Assembly (NCBI GenBank): GCA_964030475.1
Contig: CAXIPT010000003.1
Span: forward strand, 9,112,563 to 9,176,562
From: Tethya wilhelma
Lineage: Eukaryota > Porifera > Demospongiae > Tethyida > Tethyidae
Length of the DNA stretch: 64,000 nt
Direction: 5' to 3'
Shown: one piece after another, positions 1-9,654 of the stretch
Numbering within the stretch: the stretch's first letter is position 1
Layout of the letters: each line of letters opens with the position of its first letter
Position numbers and translations under genes: made by a program
The notes under the pieces: generated by a model
What the model was told of the DNA's origin: nothing
The model's input: the letters and a program-made list of their open reading frames with translations, nothing else
Databases searched by the model: none

Positions 1-3000
1 TAACCCTGCAATTGTACAGTTTAAAAATTGAAGGTTGAAACTGGGATCACCAGAAATGTTGAGTGCTGAAACTAGATACAAGATCACACGGACAAGTAGC
101 AGCAGTCCAGTCCAGTAGCGATGTTTGGGACTGTATGGAGCATTATAGGCATCCATGAAGGAATGTAGCTTTGTGTTTGTTAGCCACTTGAATGGTCTCC
201 AGTTAGTGCAACGAAGGAGCCACATCCAAGAGAAGAGAAACAGAGTGTAGACTAGTCCAACCAGGTTGATGAGCAGTGCTGCTATGAAGAGTGGAATGTG
301 TTTCCCTTTGAGATATGGAACGTTACCATCAACAAGCCACACCAGCTCTTTAGATCCATCAGAGTAGTCAAGTGTAGCAAAAGATAGACTGACAATTATT
401 ATTCTCAGAAGCTTTGTGTAAGAAAGTAAGATCAAAGTAGCTAGTGTTGCTACTGGGTTCCTTCTGGATATGATCCTTGTAAATCTTTGTGAGAATGTAG
501 AAAGCAAGATAATTACAATCACAAGAAAGATCGTATAAGCAGGGAAAGCAAGTTGTAGCCATGTTTTAGCGTAGTCATCCATGCCATCGTAGAAGCAAGT
601 TTGAAATCCAAAGTCAAGATTTAGCCATGCAACAAAAACTGTCAATAGATTAGGATTTTTGAAGGGCAGAAATACAGCCTGATTAGCAGCAACTATATTG
701 GCATAAAGTACAAGCCCGTTGATTGTCCCTACAGCCACTGTTAGGTTGCATACCAGAAGAACTGCTACTAGTACTATTCCAGCAATGGCAAAGACTACTA
801 TCAATGCTAGCCAATTGTTAGTACAAGGCAAGCAGTGAGAGCTTCCCAGGGTAACACTCAAACCATCCTTACATGATCCACAAAGCTTTCCTGAACGATT
901 GAAAGCACACTGACTGTCGGAATTGTTAGGAGTCGACAAATTGACATGAATTGCACTTCCTTGACAATATTCAAATGGACAGTATTTGTACCCACTATAA
1001 CCAGTGTTGTTAGTCATTGTAGATATCCACACATTTTCTTTCCTCAAGACCAACCCATTATCAACGGAACAGTTTAGTACATACTTGGGATAGAGGGCAG
1101 GATCACACTGGCAACCAGAGTACAAGGACTCAACAAACCCGTTAGGACAAGGCTCAAAATAAATACCAATGCTTACTTTGGACATTCCCAAGTCTTTGCA
1201 AGGCCCTTCAGCATAGATAGACAATGTTTCAGAGTTTCTTGAAGAAAATACGTTGAATTTCATATCTGTACAGTTAGTGCTAAAAGTTTGCTGAGCAGAT
1301 TGTCCTTGTTTGAGGCTACTCTGTGATGAGACTGAGCTGAATATGTTGATGTTTGGAATAGTATTGTTCACTTGATCCACAGCGACCAGTGATAGCTGGA
1401 AGGTTTCTCCTTTCCTCACTCTCAGTGGTTGGGGATGATAGCTACAGTCTGGTTGGTTGTCTCGGCAGAAACAGATGCGAACTGGATCAGAGGCTATTTG
1501 AGATTGTGTTTGAAAGTCCTCCTTTTGTAAGTTTGTGATATTCATCAGATATGACACACCATCACCGATTCGATATTTTGGATACTTTATTTTTATTTCA
1601 GCCAGTGGTCCCACCTTACATCTGTCCAATAATCCACCGTACAAAACTGCTCCAGCCTCCTTTGCTGTGTTGTTCTTAAAGTACATGTTTAATATGTGTA
1701 CCAAGTTTTGTGGAATTAGGTGTCCGAATTTTTTAGGAAAGGGAAATGCTCTTCTTGTGTGTAAGAAACATTGTTCTGATAGAATAAACTGGTCTTCTCT
1801 ACGGCTTATTACAGCACATGTACTAGAACTTGTACTGTCTGAGATGTACAAAGCTCCACCACAATCAGCAGTGTTACCAACAAATTCTAGTCTAAGCCAG
1901 GATTCGGAGATTTTTGATACAACAAGTCTTCCACCCTCATCATACCAGTCTTGTTCGTACTCGAAGTGAGGCTTTTCTACGTAAAGTTTGGTGCTTGATT
2001 CTAGGAAAACTCCTCCTCCATACTTTGCAGTGTTCTGAAAGTAAAGAATCGAGCCAGTTACGTACTTGACAATCGAACCATAAAGATACATTGCCCCTCC
2101 TTTTTTCACTGCTCTGTTGTGAGAAATGTTTGTCTTTCCCCAAAAAGTTATTTCACTTTGATAAGCATAAATCATACCTCCAGAATCATCTGCAGTGTTG
2201 TTAGTCACTAGAACATTGTTGTACAAGTAGAGCTTGCTGTTTGTTGCTGATATAGCTCCTCCATATGTGGCTCTGTTATGTGCCATGAATGTTGAGCCTG
2301 TGAACATTATAGTGCTGAAAGAACAGGTCATTGCTCCTCCTTCTTGGAGTGTGGTGTCTAATGGAAAATTAAAAGGATCTATTAGAACATTGTAAATGAA
2401 TTGTGTATCGCCTTCAAATGTCAAATTGCTCGACTGGCTTGCAAACAGAGATCCACTGTTGTTAGAAAAGGAGAATTTCCCCCTGTTTACTAAAGTTGTG
2501 TTTATGAGGTAGAAGATGAACTGATGATGAACTACGTTTCCTTGTGTCAGTAATGAGCCAGAACTAGTTATCTTTGATGATGAGGCAGTGATTGCTCCGC
2601 CAAGTGAAGCAGAGTTGTTCACAAAGCTAGTATTGGAGGTGTTCAATAAAACATTATCAATGGAGAGTGCTCCACTGAAAGAGTGGGCTGAGTTTTGAGA
2701 GAAAAAAGTGTCTCTTATCTGGTGAGGTTCATTTTGTATTCCACCAATTATTTCAACAGCACCAGCAGAAATTGCCTTGTTGCTAGTGAAAATCACTTTC
2801 GTTAAATGAACAAGCGTTCCATCATATGCTGCGATTGCTCCTGCAGTGCGTCCTTCATTGTGGATGAATTGTGTGTTACTAATGCTAAGTATATGTTGTC
2901 CATTTGTTGTAATTGCACCACCAAAATCCTGGACTTTATTCCTTTCAAACCTCGAATCTTTGATATTAACAACTTTATTGTTTTCATGTACATGCAGGGC

Positions 3001-3984
3001 ACCGCCATGCTGTGCTTCATTGTAACTAAATAATGTGGAAGTAATATTGCATTGGACCTTACCATCTGTAAAATAGAATGCACCACCAAAAGTCTTAGCT
3101 TTATTCCCAAAGAATGTAGACTTGTCAACAACCACTGTACTGTTGTCAAAACTTCCAATAAAGACTGCTCCACCCATTGAATATGTATGTGTATGGTGAA
3201 AGAAATAGTGAATTTCCTTATCTGCAAATACTGATTGCTCATCACTTAGAAGGTGCAGTTTGGAATAGTTAACTGTTTTATTTGTGAAGATGGCAGTGTT
3301 CTTTCTGAAAGTACTGTTGTTTACTTCCACTACACTGTTCCAAATAGACAAAGCTCCTCCGAATTGAGCTGTGTTTTTCTCAAAGGTGCTATTTATAATG
3401 TGAAAACTGCTGTTGGCAATGTAAATGGCACCACCTATGTGACGTATGTAATAGTCAACTCCATTTTTAGTGTGATAGACCGGTGTGCCACTATTGGAGG
3501 TGAACTTGCTCCTTTCCACATACCCATTCTTTATATTGATCAGAACCATTCCTGTTTTGCTTCCACCAAAACCCTTATGAGAGTTATTTTTCCAAGTAAA
3601 TTCTTGGGCTTCAGTTACTAACATTGAACATGCCTGTATGTTGATAGCACTTCCTTGAATAGTTTGAATTTTTTTCAAGTGTATTCCAATAGACTCTCCG
3701 CACAAAATTAATGTGTTGAAATCCCCAATCATTGATAAAAAGGTGATATTTTCCATTCTTAAATCAGACTGGAGTGTGTGGTTCCCGGGTAGGAAGATGA
3801 AGGAGGTGTTGGAAGTGAAGTAGTTGTTGGGTTTGGAGGCATACTGAGTGAGAGTGAGACAAGGGGTGTCTCCATCAGGGCATGGAGTGGTTGTCGAGGG
3901 AGTGACATAGTAAGGCTCTGATGATACTCTGGAGATGAGGAGGATGGTAGCTAGTAGAGCCATACTGGGGAGATGTTGTACCAT
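1..3984 (-). CDS. Giant beta-helix-repeat multi-pass membrane protein, copy A (C-terminus beyond window)
   Basis: The frame is open for 1328 codons from the ATG at 3984 to the left edge. It has no stop and keeps the same register as copy B (9655-14124), so it is an intact gene cut by the window; about 155 residues are missing. A signal peptide ends near residue 23 (ISRVSSEPYY). Then come many GGA[IV] and FxxN-type repeats roughly 25 residues apart, the pattern of Chlam_PMP-type parallel beta-helices, with numerous N-glycosylation sequons. A Cys-rich module with GKLCGSC precedes hydrophobic helices starting near residue 1058. The first ~80 residues and the membrane region nearly equal copy B, while the middle differs strongly. 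The likely role is a cell-surface receptor or adhesion protein (inference). No ligand or signalling partner can be read from the sequence. Confidence 0.85.
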   Translation of the reverse strand, partial: MVQHLPSMALLATILLISRVSSEPYYVTPSTTTPCPDGDTPCLTLTQYASKPNNYFTSNTSFIFLPGNHTLQSDLRMENITFLSMIGDFNTLILCGESIGIHLKKIQTIQGSAINIQACSMLVTEAQEFTWKNNSHKGFGGSKTGMVLINIKNGYVERSKFTSNSGTPVYHTKNGVDYYIRHIGGAIYIANSSFHIINSTFEKNTAQFGGALSIWNSVVEVNNSTFRKNTAIFTNKTVNYSKLHLLSDEQSVFADKEIHYFFHHTHTYSMGGAVFIGSFDNSTVVVDKSTFFGNKAKTFGGAFYFTDGKVQCNITSTLFSYNEAQHGGALHVHENNKVVNIKDSRFERNKVQDFGGAITTNGQHILSISNTQFIHNEGRTAGAIAAYDGTLVHLTKVIFTSNKAISAGAVEIIGGIQNEPHQIRDTFFSQNSAHSFSGALSIDNVLLNTSNTSFVNNSASLGGAITASSSKITSSGSLLTQGNVVHHQFIFYLINTTLVNRGKFSFSNNSGSLFASQSSNLTFEGDTQFIYNVLIDPFNFPLDTTLQEGGAMTCSFSTIMFTGSTFMAHNRATYGGAISATNSKLYLYNNVLVTNNTADDSGGMIYAYQSEITFWGKTNISHNRAVKKGGAMYLYGSIVKYVTGSILYFQNTAKYGGGVFLESSTKLYVEKPHFEYEQDWYDEGGRLVVSKISESWLRLEFVGNTADCGGALYISDSTSSSTCAVISRREDQFILSEQCFLHTRRAFPFPKKFGHLIPQNLVHILNMYFKNNTAKEAGAVLYGGLLDRCKVGPLAEIKIKYPKYRIGDGVSYLMNITNLQKEDFQTQSQIASDPVRICFCRDNQPDCSYHPQPLRVRKGETFQLSLVAVDQVNNTIPNINIFSSVSSQSSLKQGQSAQQTFSTNCTDMKFNVFSSRNSETLSIYAEGPCKDLGMSKVSIGIYFEPCPNGFVESLYSGCQCDPALYPKYVLNCSVDNGLVLRKENVWISTMTNNTGYSGYKYCPFEYCQGSAIHVNLSTPNNSDSQCAFNRSGKLCGSCKDGLSVTLGSSHCLPCTNNWLALIVVFAIAGIVLVAVLLVCNLTVAVGTINGLVLYANIVAANQAVFLPFKNPNLLTVFVAWLNLDFGFQTCFYDGMDDYAKTWLQLAFPAYTIFLVIVIILLSTFSQRFTRIISRRNPVATLATLILLSYTKLLRIIIVSLSFATLDYSDGSKELVWLVDGNVPYLKGKHIPLFIAALLINLVGLVYTLFLFSWMWLLRCTNWRPFKWLTNTKLHSFMDAYNAPYSPKHRYWTGLLLLVRVILYLVSALNISGDPSFNLQFLNCTIAGL

Positions 3985-4380
3985 TTTTGTTGTTCCAATT
4001 AATCACACAGACCGAGTTGGTTTAAACTGAAATGGTTATGCGTGCATGTTTAACTCTGCAAGAGACTATCAAATTATACGTTTACCTAGCCAGGTACTTC
4101 AGCCTCATTTTCAAGTGAGTACTAATACTGAAGTACCCAGCAACCAACAAACTTCAGTGACTCAATATTTTCAAAGTTCCCTCCCATCATGCATGCATCT
4201 CTAAAACTTTCATGACTTTATATAGTATCCTGTATATACACACTCAACTTGGCTATGCATGCAAATTTCTTTGATTTTATGTAAGAAGCATTCAATTCTA
4301 ATTAGCATACGATCTGTTATATACGAATTGCTAGCAAGCATGCATATATAATATTATATACATGCCCTAATTCTCACATA
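3985..4380. other. Intergenic spacer upstream of copy A
   Basis: This AT-rich spacer holds the presumed promoter of the copy A gene. No open frame, RNA gene or clear motif is visible. Confidence 0.5.
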
Positions 4381-4590
4381 TACCGTATAGCTCCAAATTT
4401 TCGTGGTACAATATTTTCGTGAATTTCGTGATTTGACCGTATATCACGAAATTTTTCTCCACGTAAATTTAGAAAACCGTATATCGGCAATATAATTTCA
4501 GAGATCGTGATTCACGAAAATTAGCTTTAAACGGCAAAGACAGACTTTTCACGAACTTTTTGAACCACGAAAATTTGGAGCTATGCGGTA
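4381..4590. repeat. MITE with TACCGTATAGCTCC termini
   Basis: This 210-base element has terminal inverted repeats of about 27 bases: TACCGTATAGCTCCAAATTT at the left end and its near-exact reverse complement at 4564-4590. It has no coding capacity. A diverged reverse-complement relative lies near 56876-57020. The TACCGTATAG start is shared with other short elements here (57081-57307) and with sequence at 14725-14750, so it marks a local MITE superfamily. Confidence 0.8.
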
Positions 4591-5138
4591 TCCCAAGATC
4601 CCAATCATTTATCTGTTGTATAAGTGCAGTAACTTAATTGCAGCTGCAATATAGCTTGCCAGCATAAAGCCATACCAGCACATGCACATGATTGTCACAA
4701 TTCATTACTAACCTTTCTTTTTGTAGCCTGTCTTGTAAGTATAGATTTCCCACTTTATCTCATTGGACTAGCAGCTTTCTTTAAAATTTATTATTAGCAA
4801 AATATTGTGCAGTCTGAGTCCCCTATATGCAGTATAGTTATACACTCTCTGCATGTGTTTTTCTTGAGATTATTTGTCAATTGTATTCATTGCTCTTTGT
4901 TCTCCCAAGTGTATCCATGCATATCATTTCGTGAACCATAATCACTTAAAGTAAACACAGTGCATGAGGAAGTCCAATCTCAAGAATTAATAGGTCTTGA
5001 TGCAATAAATGCCATCATGTCTATTTAATTTCGTTCACTCTAGTGAATTAACCATGCAAGTCAATTTGTCTACACCATGTGTCTTTAGAGTGGAAAAGGC
5101 TTGGTTAACAAGGCTGTAGTAATATGCATTCCATTTAC
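4591..5138. other. Spacer without recognisable features
   Basis: AT-rich sequence without a supported gene. Exportin-5 upstream exons were looked for here and not found. Confidence 0.5.
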
Positions 5139-5665
5139 AACACATTATGAAATTACCCTTCCGTTTATGAAATAGGGCTTGCTAAATTTTGTAGACTTTT
5201 TGGTAAATTTCGACATTTTTAAAATTAAAACTTAAAAAAAAATTGACATGCTGCTTTTGCCAGAAAAAAATTATCATCTTAAGAATGTAAGAATTTTTCG
5301 GAAATTTTAGCTAAACAAAGTGAAATGTTGCATATCTATGAGGTGTACAAATTTGTACACCTCCAAAATTACGAAGAGTATACAAATTTGTACACTTTCA
5401 AATTTTGATGGGTGTACAAATTTGTACACCCACTCAAGATGTAAAAAATTTGTACAAAATTTATACCATTGGTCAGGTCAAGGGTGTACAAATTTGTATA
5501 CCCATGTCAGAATTCACACACCTTTGTTCAACTTTGGACACTTTATGTAAGATTTTGTCAATTAAGATTTGAAATAATATAGACTTGTATGCTGAAATTT
5601 TACAAAAACTTAGTGAATTTTAGCACCCTCTCATATAAACGGAAAACCAATTCCACAATGTGTTA
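5139..5665. repeat. Inverted-repeat element carrying a palindrome array
   Basis: Diverged terminal inverted repeats of about 55 bases (5139-5195 and 5610-5665, sharing ACACATT and CCGTTTAT segments) bound a roughly 530-base non-coding element. Its centre holds the regularly spaced palindromes annotated at 5343-5501. An open frame across the array only reads through repeats and is not a gene. Confidence 0.6.
5343..5501. repeat. Array of the 18-bp palindrome GTGTACAAATTTGTACAC
   Basis: Near-identical copies begin at 5343, 5378, 5412 and 5484, with a decayed copy near 5441-5456, giving a period of about 35 bases. Copies at 5343 and 5412 are perfect 18-bp palindromes; those at 5378 and 5484 differ by one base each. 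Spacer sequences between copies differ. Confidence 0.8.
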
Positions 5666-5867
5666 AGTGCGATTTTGACAAAAATTACCATTTTCCAATT
5701 CAGTCACAAGTAAACCATATCATTTGAAAGCTCTCATCACTCAGACCACAATGGTGCCAGTCCCATTTCAATACGACCTTCCTAGGCTGAGATAGGATTG
5801 GTAGTGTGTTGCTGGGTTCTTGGTTTCTCATCACGTATGATGGTTTTAGGTTCTTGGTTTCTCATCT

Positions 5868-6160
5868 CTCAACTCTTGGCCAGCAGGTTATATACCTGTC
5901 TATTATAGTTTACTCCATTGCTTAGCCAAATAATTATTATAATAGTGAACCAATGCAATAATTATGATAAGCTATGGTACTATAGTGTACAGATTATTGC
6001 AACACGACACTGAAAAATCTATATGAGGGTTAAAAAATAAAAATGAAGTAGTCATGTGCCGAAACTGAGACCCTACCTTGTTCCAATACTTTTTACCGCA
6101 CTGCCCATTCCTACACTACTTATTTTTTCAAAATTTTTACTACTTGTAATTATATGGTTC
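5868..6160. repeat. Degenerate copy of the CATGTGCCGAAA MITE family
   Basis: Bases 6041-6160 match, in the same orientation, the right terminal repeat of the element at 19157-19534. Bases 5868-5985 match the reverse complement of the interior at about 63816-63930. The left terminal repeat is missing or unrecognisable. There is no coding capacity. Confidence 0.7.
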
Positions 6161-6563
6161 TAGTGTAGTTGACATTACACAGGATGTAGATTGATATGAT
6201 CATACCACAATTAAGTCATATGTAGCATACTACATTGTGTTTCTAGTGTGCAGATAATTGCAAGAGCTTGTTCTCTCTACGGCATTGATCACCTGCACAG
6301 TCTTGGTGTACTGACAGCAGTCCAACAGGCAATGCTCAATAACATTGCTAGTCTTCATTGCTGGAGACTTAGAAATGTTCTTCATATCCATGCAACCATT
6401 TCATAGTGTGTGTATGTGTATAATGTAACTATAGTGCACTATAGCAGGGTTTGATTTCTTGAAAGATAGACCTGTAGAAATTTCGTCATAATATTTGTGA
6501 TCTTCCTTAATTGTTTTTGTCAATACGTTTCCTAATAATTCAAATTGTATTGTTGTGTGCCGA

Positions 6564-8583
6564 GGAAAGCAGCCATGATGCTTTTTTGGTCTCGTCCCTC
6601 TTACCATTTTGTCAACATGTGTTTATGGTATGTACTTTAAGAGGTATTTATTCTGATATTCATTTAATTTGGTATTTATTATGTGGTCATTGTATGATAT
6701 ACAGGTCTTAAGTAAGAGTTGGAATGACATTGCTGAAAGACAAAAGGCTGCTCAAGCAGAATTATATGATAGGTATAATTTTATTATATTAAATATATAG
6801 GTGCACATAAACACTTGTGAAGAAATTTTTACTATAATATTAGGTGAACACACTTGAATAAATGTGCTTGCAGTGCAGTGGGCTTAGATCATACCTCTAA
6901 TTGTTGTTGAATGACCAAACCATTTTAAACCGGTATTCATGCAGTGAACAACAGCGTGTCAGTGAGTCAGATGAGTTGCTACAGGACCAGCTGACCATAT
7001 TTTTATCTAGAGAGTATTCAACCTTACTTGGTGAGATTGTTATTATAGTACATCTTTTATCAAATTACACCTTTACTTTTGTTTTAGAGCATATTTGCGT
7101 CAAAAAGCTCAGTACTGGACGGAAAGGAAAGCAAACAGAAGATGATGAAGAGATGGGTATGATGGATGATATGGCTGAAGAAGTTTTTCAAGGCTCAGAG
7201 CTAGCTACGACAATGGAGCAGTCACGGTGGTCTCTCTATCAAGAGTTGTCTCCACTAGGAGAACGGATGCTCCAAATACCGGTCAGCACATGTTGATGAA
7301 GACCTATAGTAGGCCTTGCTCATAGATCCAACTTTCAATAGTGTACTCAGTTTTGTAATTGCACGTCATTTTTTGTTTAGGAGATGTGTGAGCTACTTCT
7401 GCAGTCCTCCTTCTCAGGGATTGCATGGAATGACTCTCAGTCTTGTGTAAAGTGTATCAATGTTGCTGGTCTTCTTTATACAAAGGTTTGTCATGCATGG
7501 TGATTGCAATCTTGCCTGCATGATCTGAAACTACTCACATGCATGTACATGTATATAATATATATCTGTGTTGTTGTTTTTTTTTCATACAGATCCCAAT
7601 AGAAACCTTTTCATCAGATGTACACGAAAATTTGTTCACTCAAGTTCTAATAGTAAGTATATAGTCATAAAGTTTTGTAGACTTAAAATTAGCGAGTTTG
7701 CTGTTGTTAAGTTTTGTTGTTACACATATTTAGGCTCTTCAAATTAATGGTATTGCTGATCACGTTCGAAATCCTTTGGCTTTTCTTGCTATGCTGATTT
7801 ATCAATCAACAGTTAAAGTAAGCCAATTAACATATGGAAATCAGCTAGGATTTATAGTTTTTGTATTTGTTCTTTATCTAGAAAGGCTGTTGTTCTAATA
7901 TTCATACCATACTTGGTAGGATACCTGGAACAAGTTTGAACAAAATAGAGGTATAACAATTATGCACACGATCATATATTTATGTAGTGGCATGCACTGC
8001 ATGAAATGCTAATGCATGCATGTGTGTTTATTATGCCTAATCAGGGTAGCTTTGTTTTCTTTGTGTTTATTCTAGGAATTCAACAAACTTATTAATAAAC
8101 AGCCCCCAGCAACTATCAGAGTGAAGAAGGAGAAGTTTAGAGATCTTGTATCTGGTGTTGTCGGTGTAAGTTTAATAATGTTATGAATTATAGAGGCTTA
8201 TACTTGCATGGAGTTTGTCAGAAATTGACTATGTACCTCTAAGACTATTGCATTAAATTCTCACTGGCCTAGCATATTCATTTTCACTCATGCATGCTTG
8301 ATTGCGTTGTGCATGAGTCATTGTACGCTTACTCTCCCTTCGGAGGAATATCTGTGGTATATATCCATCCATATCATAAAATTTTATCTTTTAGAATATG
8401 CATTATGGCCTTTGGGATAATCCTAAAATGTCTGGTAATCCACTATAGAAACATGTTGGAGAAGAATTTAAAAGACCAGTTATCTTTGATTTGCCGGAGA
8501 TGGAATTTAAAAAGAAAAGCAAACTTGTTGTCTCTGAGACTGTGGCAAATCTGACTTCACTCTTTGAAGGCCAATCTGCTTAG
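6564..8583 (+). CDS. XPO5: Exportin-5 (C-terminal exons only)
   Basis: Ten spliced exons with consistent phases encode a protein that follows the human exportin-5 C-terminus closely: exons ~6564-6627, 6705-6772, 6945-7030, 7088-7281, 7381-7485, 7593-7652, 7734-7817, 7882-7950, 8076-8165 and 8449-8583 (TAG). Diagnostic stretches are an acidic DDEE loop in the 7088 exon, SGIAWNDSQSC, and FRDLVSGVVG followed by KHVGEEFKRP near the end. Exportin-5 is a RanGTP-dependent karyopherin that exports pre-microRNA hairpins from the nucleus. Only about 280 of ~1200 residues are present. An exon at 6252-6389 may also belong but is not clearly homologous. The N-terminal two-thirds is not found between 3985 and 6250, so it must lie beyond the window, across the opposite-strand copy A gene, or be absent. 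Confidence 0.85.
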
Positions 8584-9654
8584 GGTAATGAGCTAAGAGT
8601 TTTACATACAATTTGAGACAACTTTGAAGGTCATTTTTATACTTGAATTTCGGCCTCGATTATGTTAACTGGTTGTCCAAGAGATATTTTATGAGCATCT
8701 ATGTTAACTGATAATTAATCATATAATGTAATCTCTGTGTATGATAACTGGCTTTCTAATTAAGACTAATGCAAGTATATATATAGAGGTCATTAATCCT
8801 AGGAGTTTTTAGTACAGTAAACCTTTAGTGCTGGTTTGTTCAATTAAGTCCAGCGTCATCATTGCTGCTCAGAGGGAGCTCTTTGTATCAATCGTATTTT
8901 GGATATTGTAGCAATGTGTTTGTGTCTTCACTATTTGTTTGGTTGTGTATTTGGTTGTTCCTTGTCTTTTTTATCACTAAATACAAAAAAGGAATGAACC
9001 TGACTGATTGATGAGAATTGCTATGAATGTCACAAAGGCAATAAATGTTGCTTAATTGTTTGTTTCCACTGAAGTTATTCTATCAACAAAGTCCAAAGTT
9101 ACCAAAGTTACAAAGTCCCATTCACGTATGTAAAGGATTGGAATTTCGCTGGCCCATTAAATTTAATGAAACATGGCATTACGACTGGGGTACATTTTTC
9201 TACCTTCTTGGGGTACTTTTGTATGGAAATCGATGAGAATATTGAGCGCTGCTTGCCACCAACTTTTTTCTCTCATATTTAGTAACTTGTTATCAATCTG
9301 CCCTCTACAATGTTGTCTATAATGTTGTTCACGTGCATAATATAACGATACACTGCATGACTGTTAAGCAGCTCCTTAAATGTGACACTCAATACATCTC
9401 AGCAATGACAATCGACAAAGTATGCATAACGTTGCATGGGAATTAATACACAGTACAAAATCAAGAAATTATTGTAAGTGTTTTGTCATTTGGGTTGGTT
9501 AAGCTAGTATCAAGTCTATTTCTAACAAAAAAAAGTTAAACTAGAAGTTATACTAGCACTTATTTGTCTTAATGTGGTTATTAGTTTACTGTATGATGCA
9601 TAATAATATTCTGTGTGTGTACTCATGAGCTGTTATAATAATAGCTCTCAATTG
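8584..9654. other. Convergent intergenic spacer
   Basis: About 1.1 kb between the 3' ends of the exportin-5 exons and copy B. It is AT-rich. A short open frame at 9045-9236 has no recognisable homology and is treated as chance. Confidence 0.5.

Noticed and set aside
5320..5550. 76-codon open frame with repeated CTNLYT
   Set aside because: It only reads the palindrome array in one frame.
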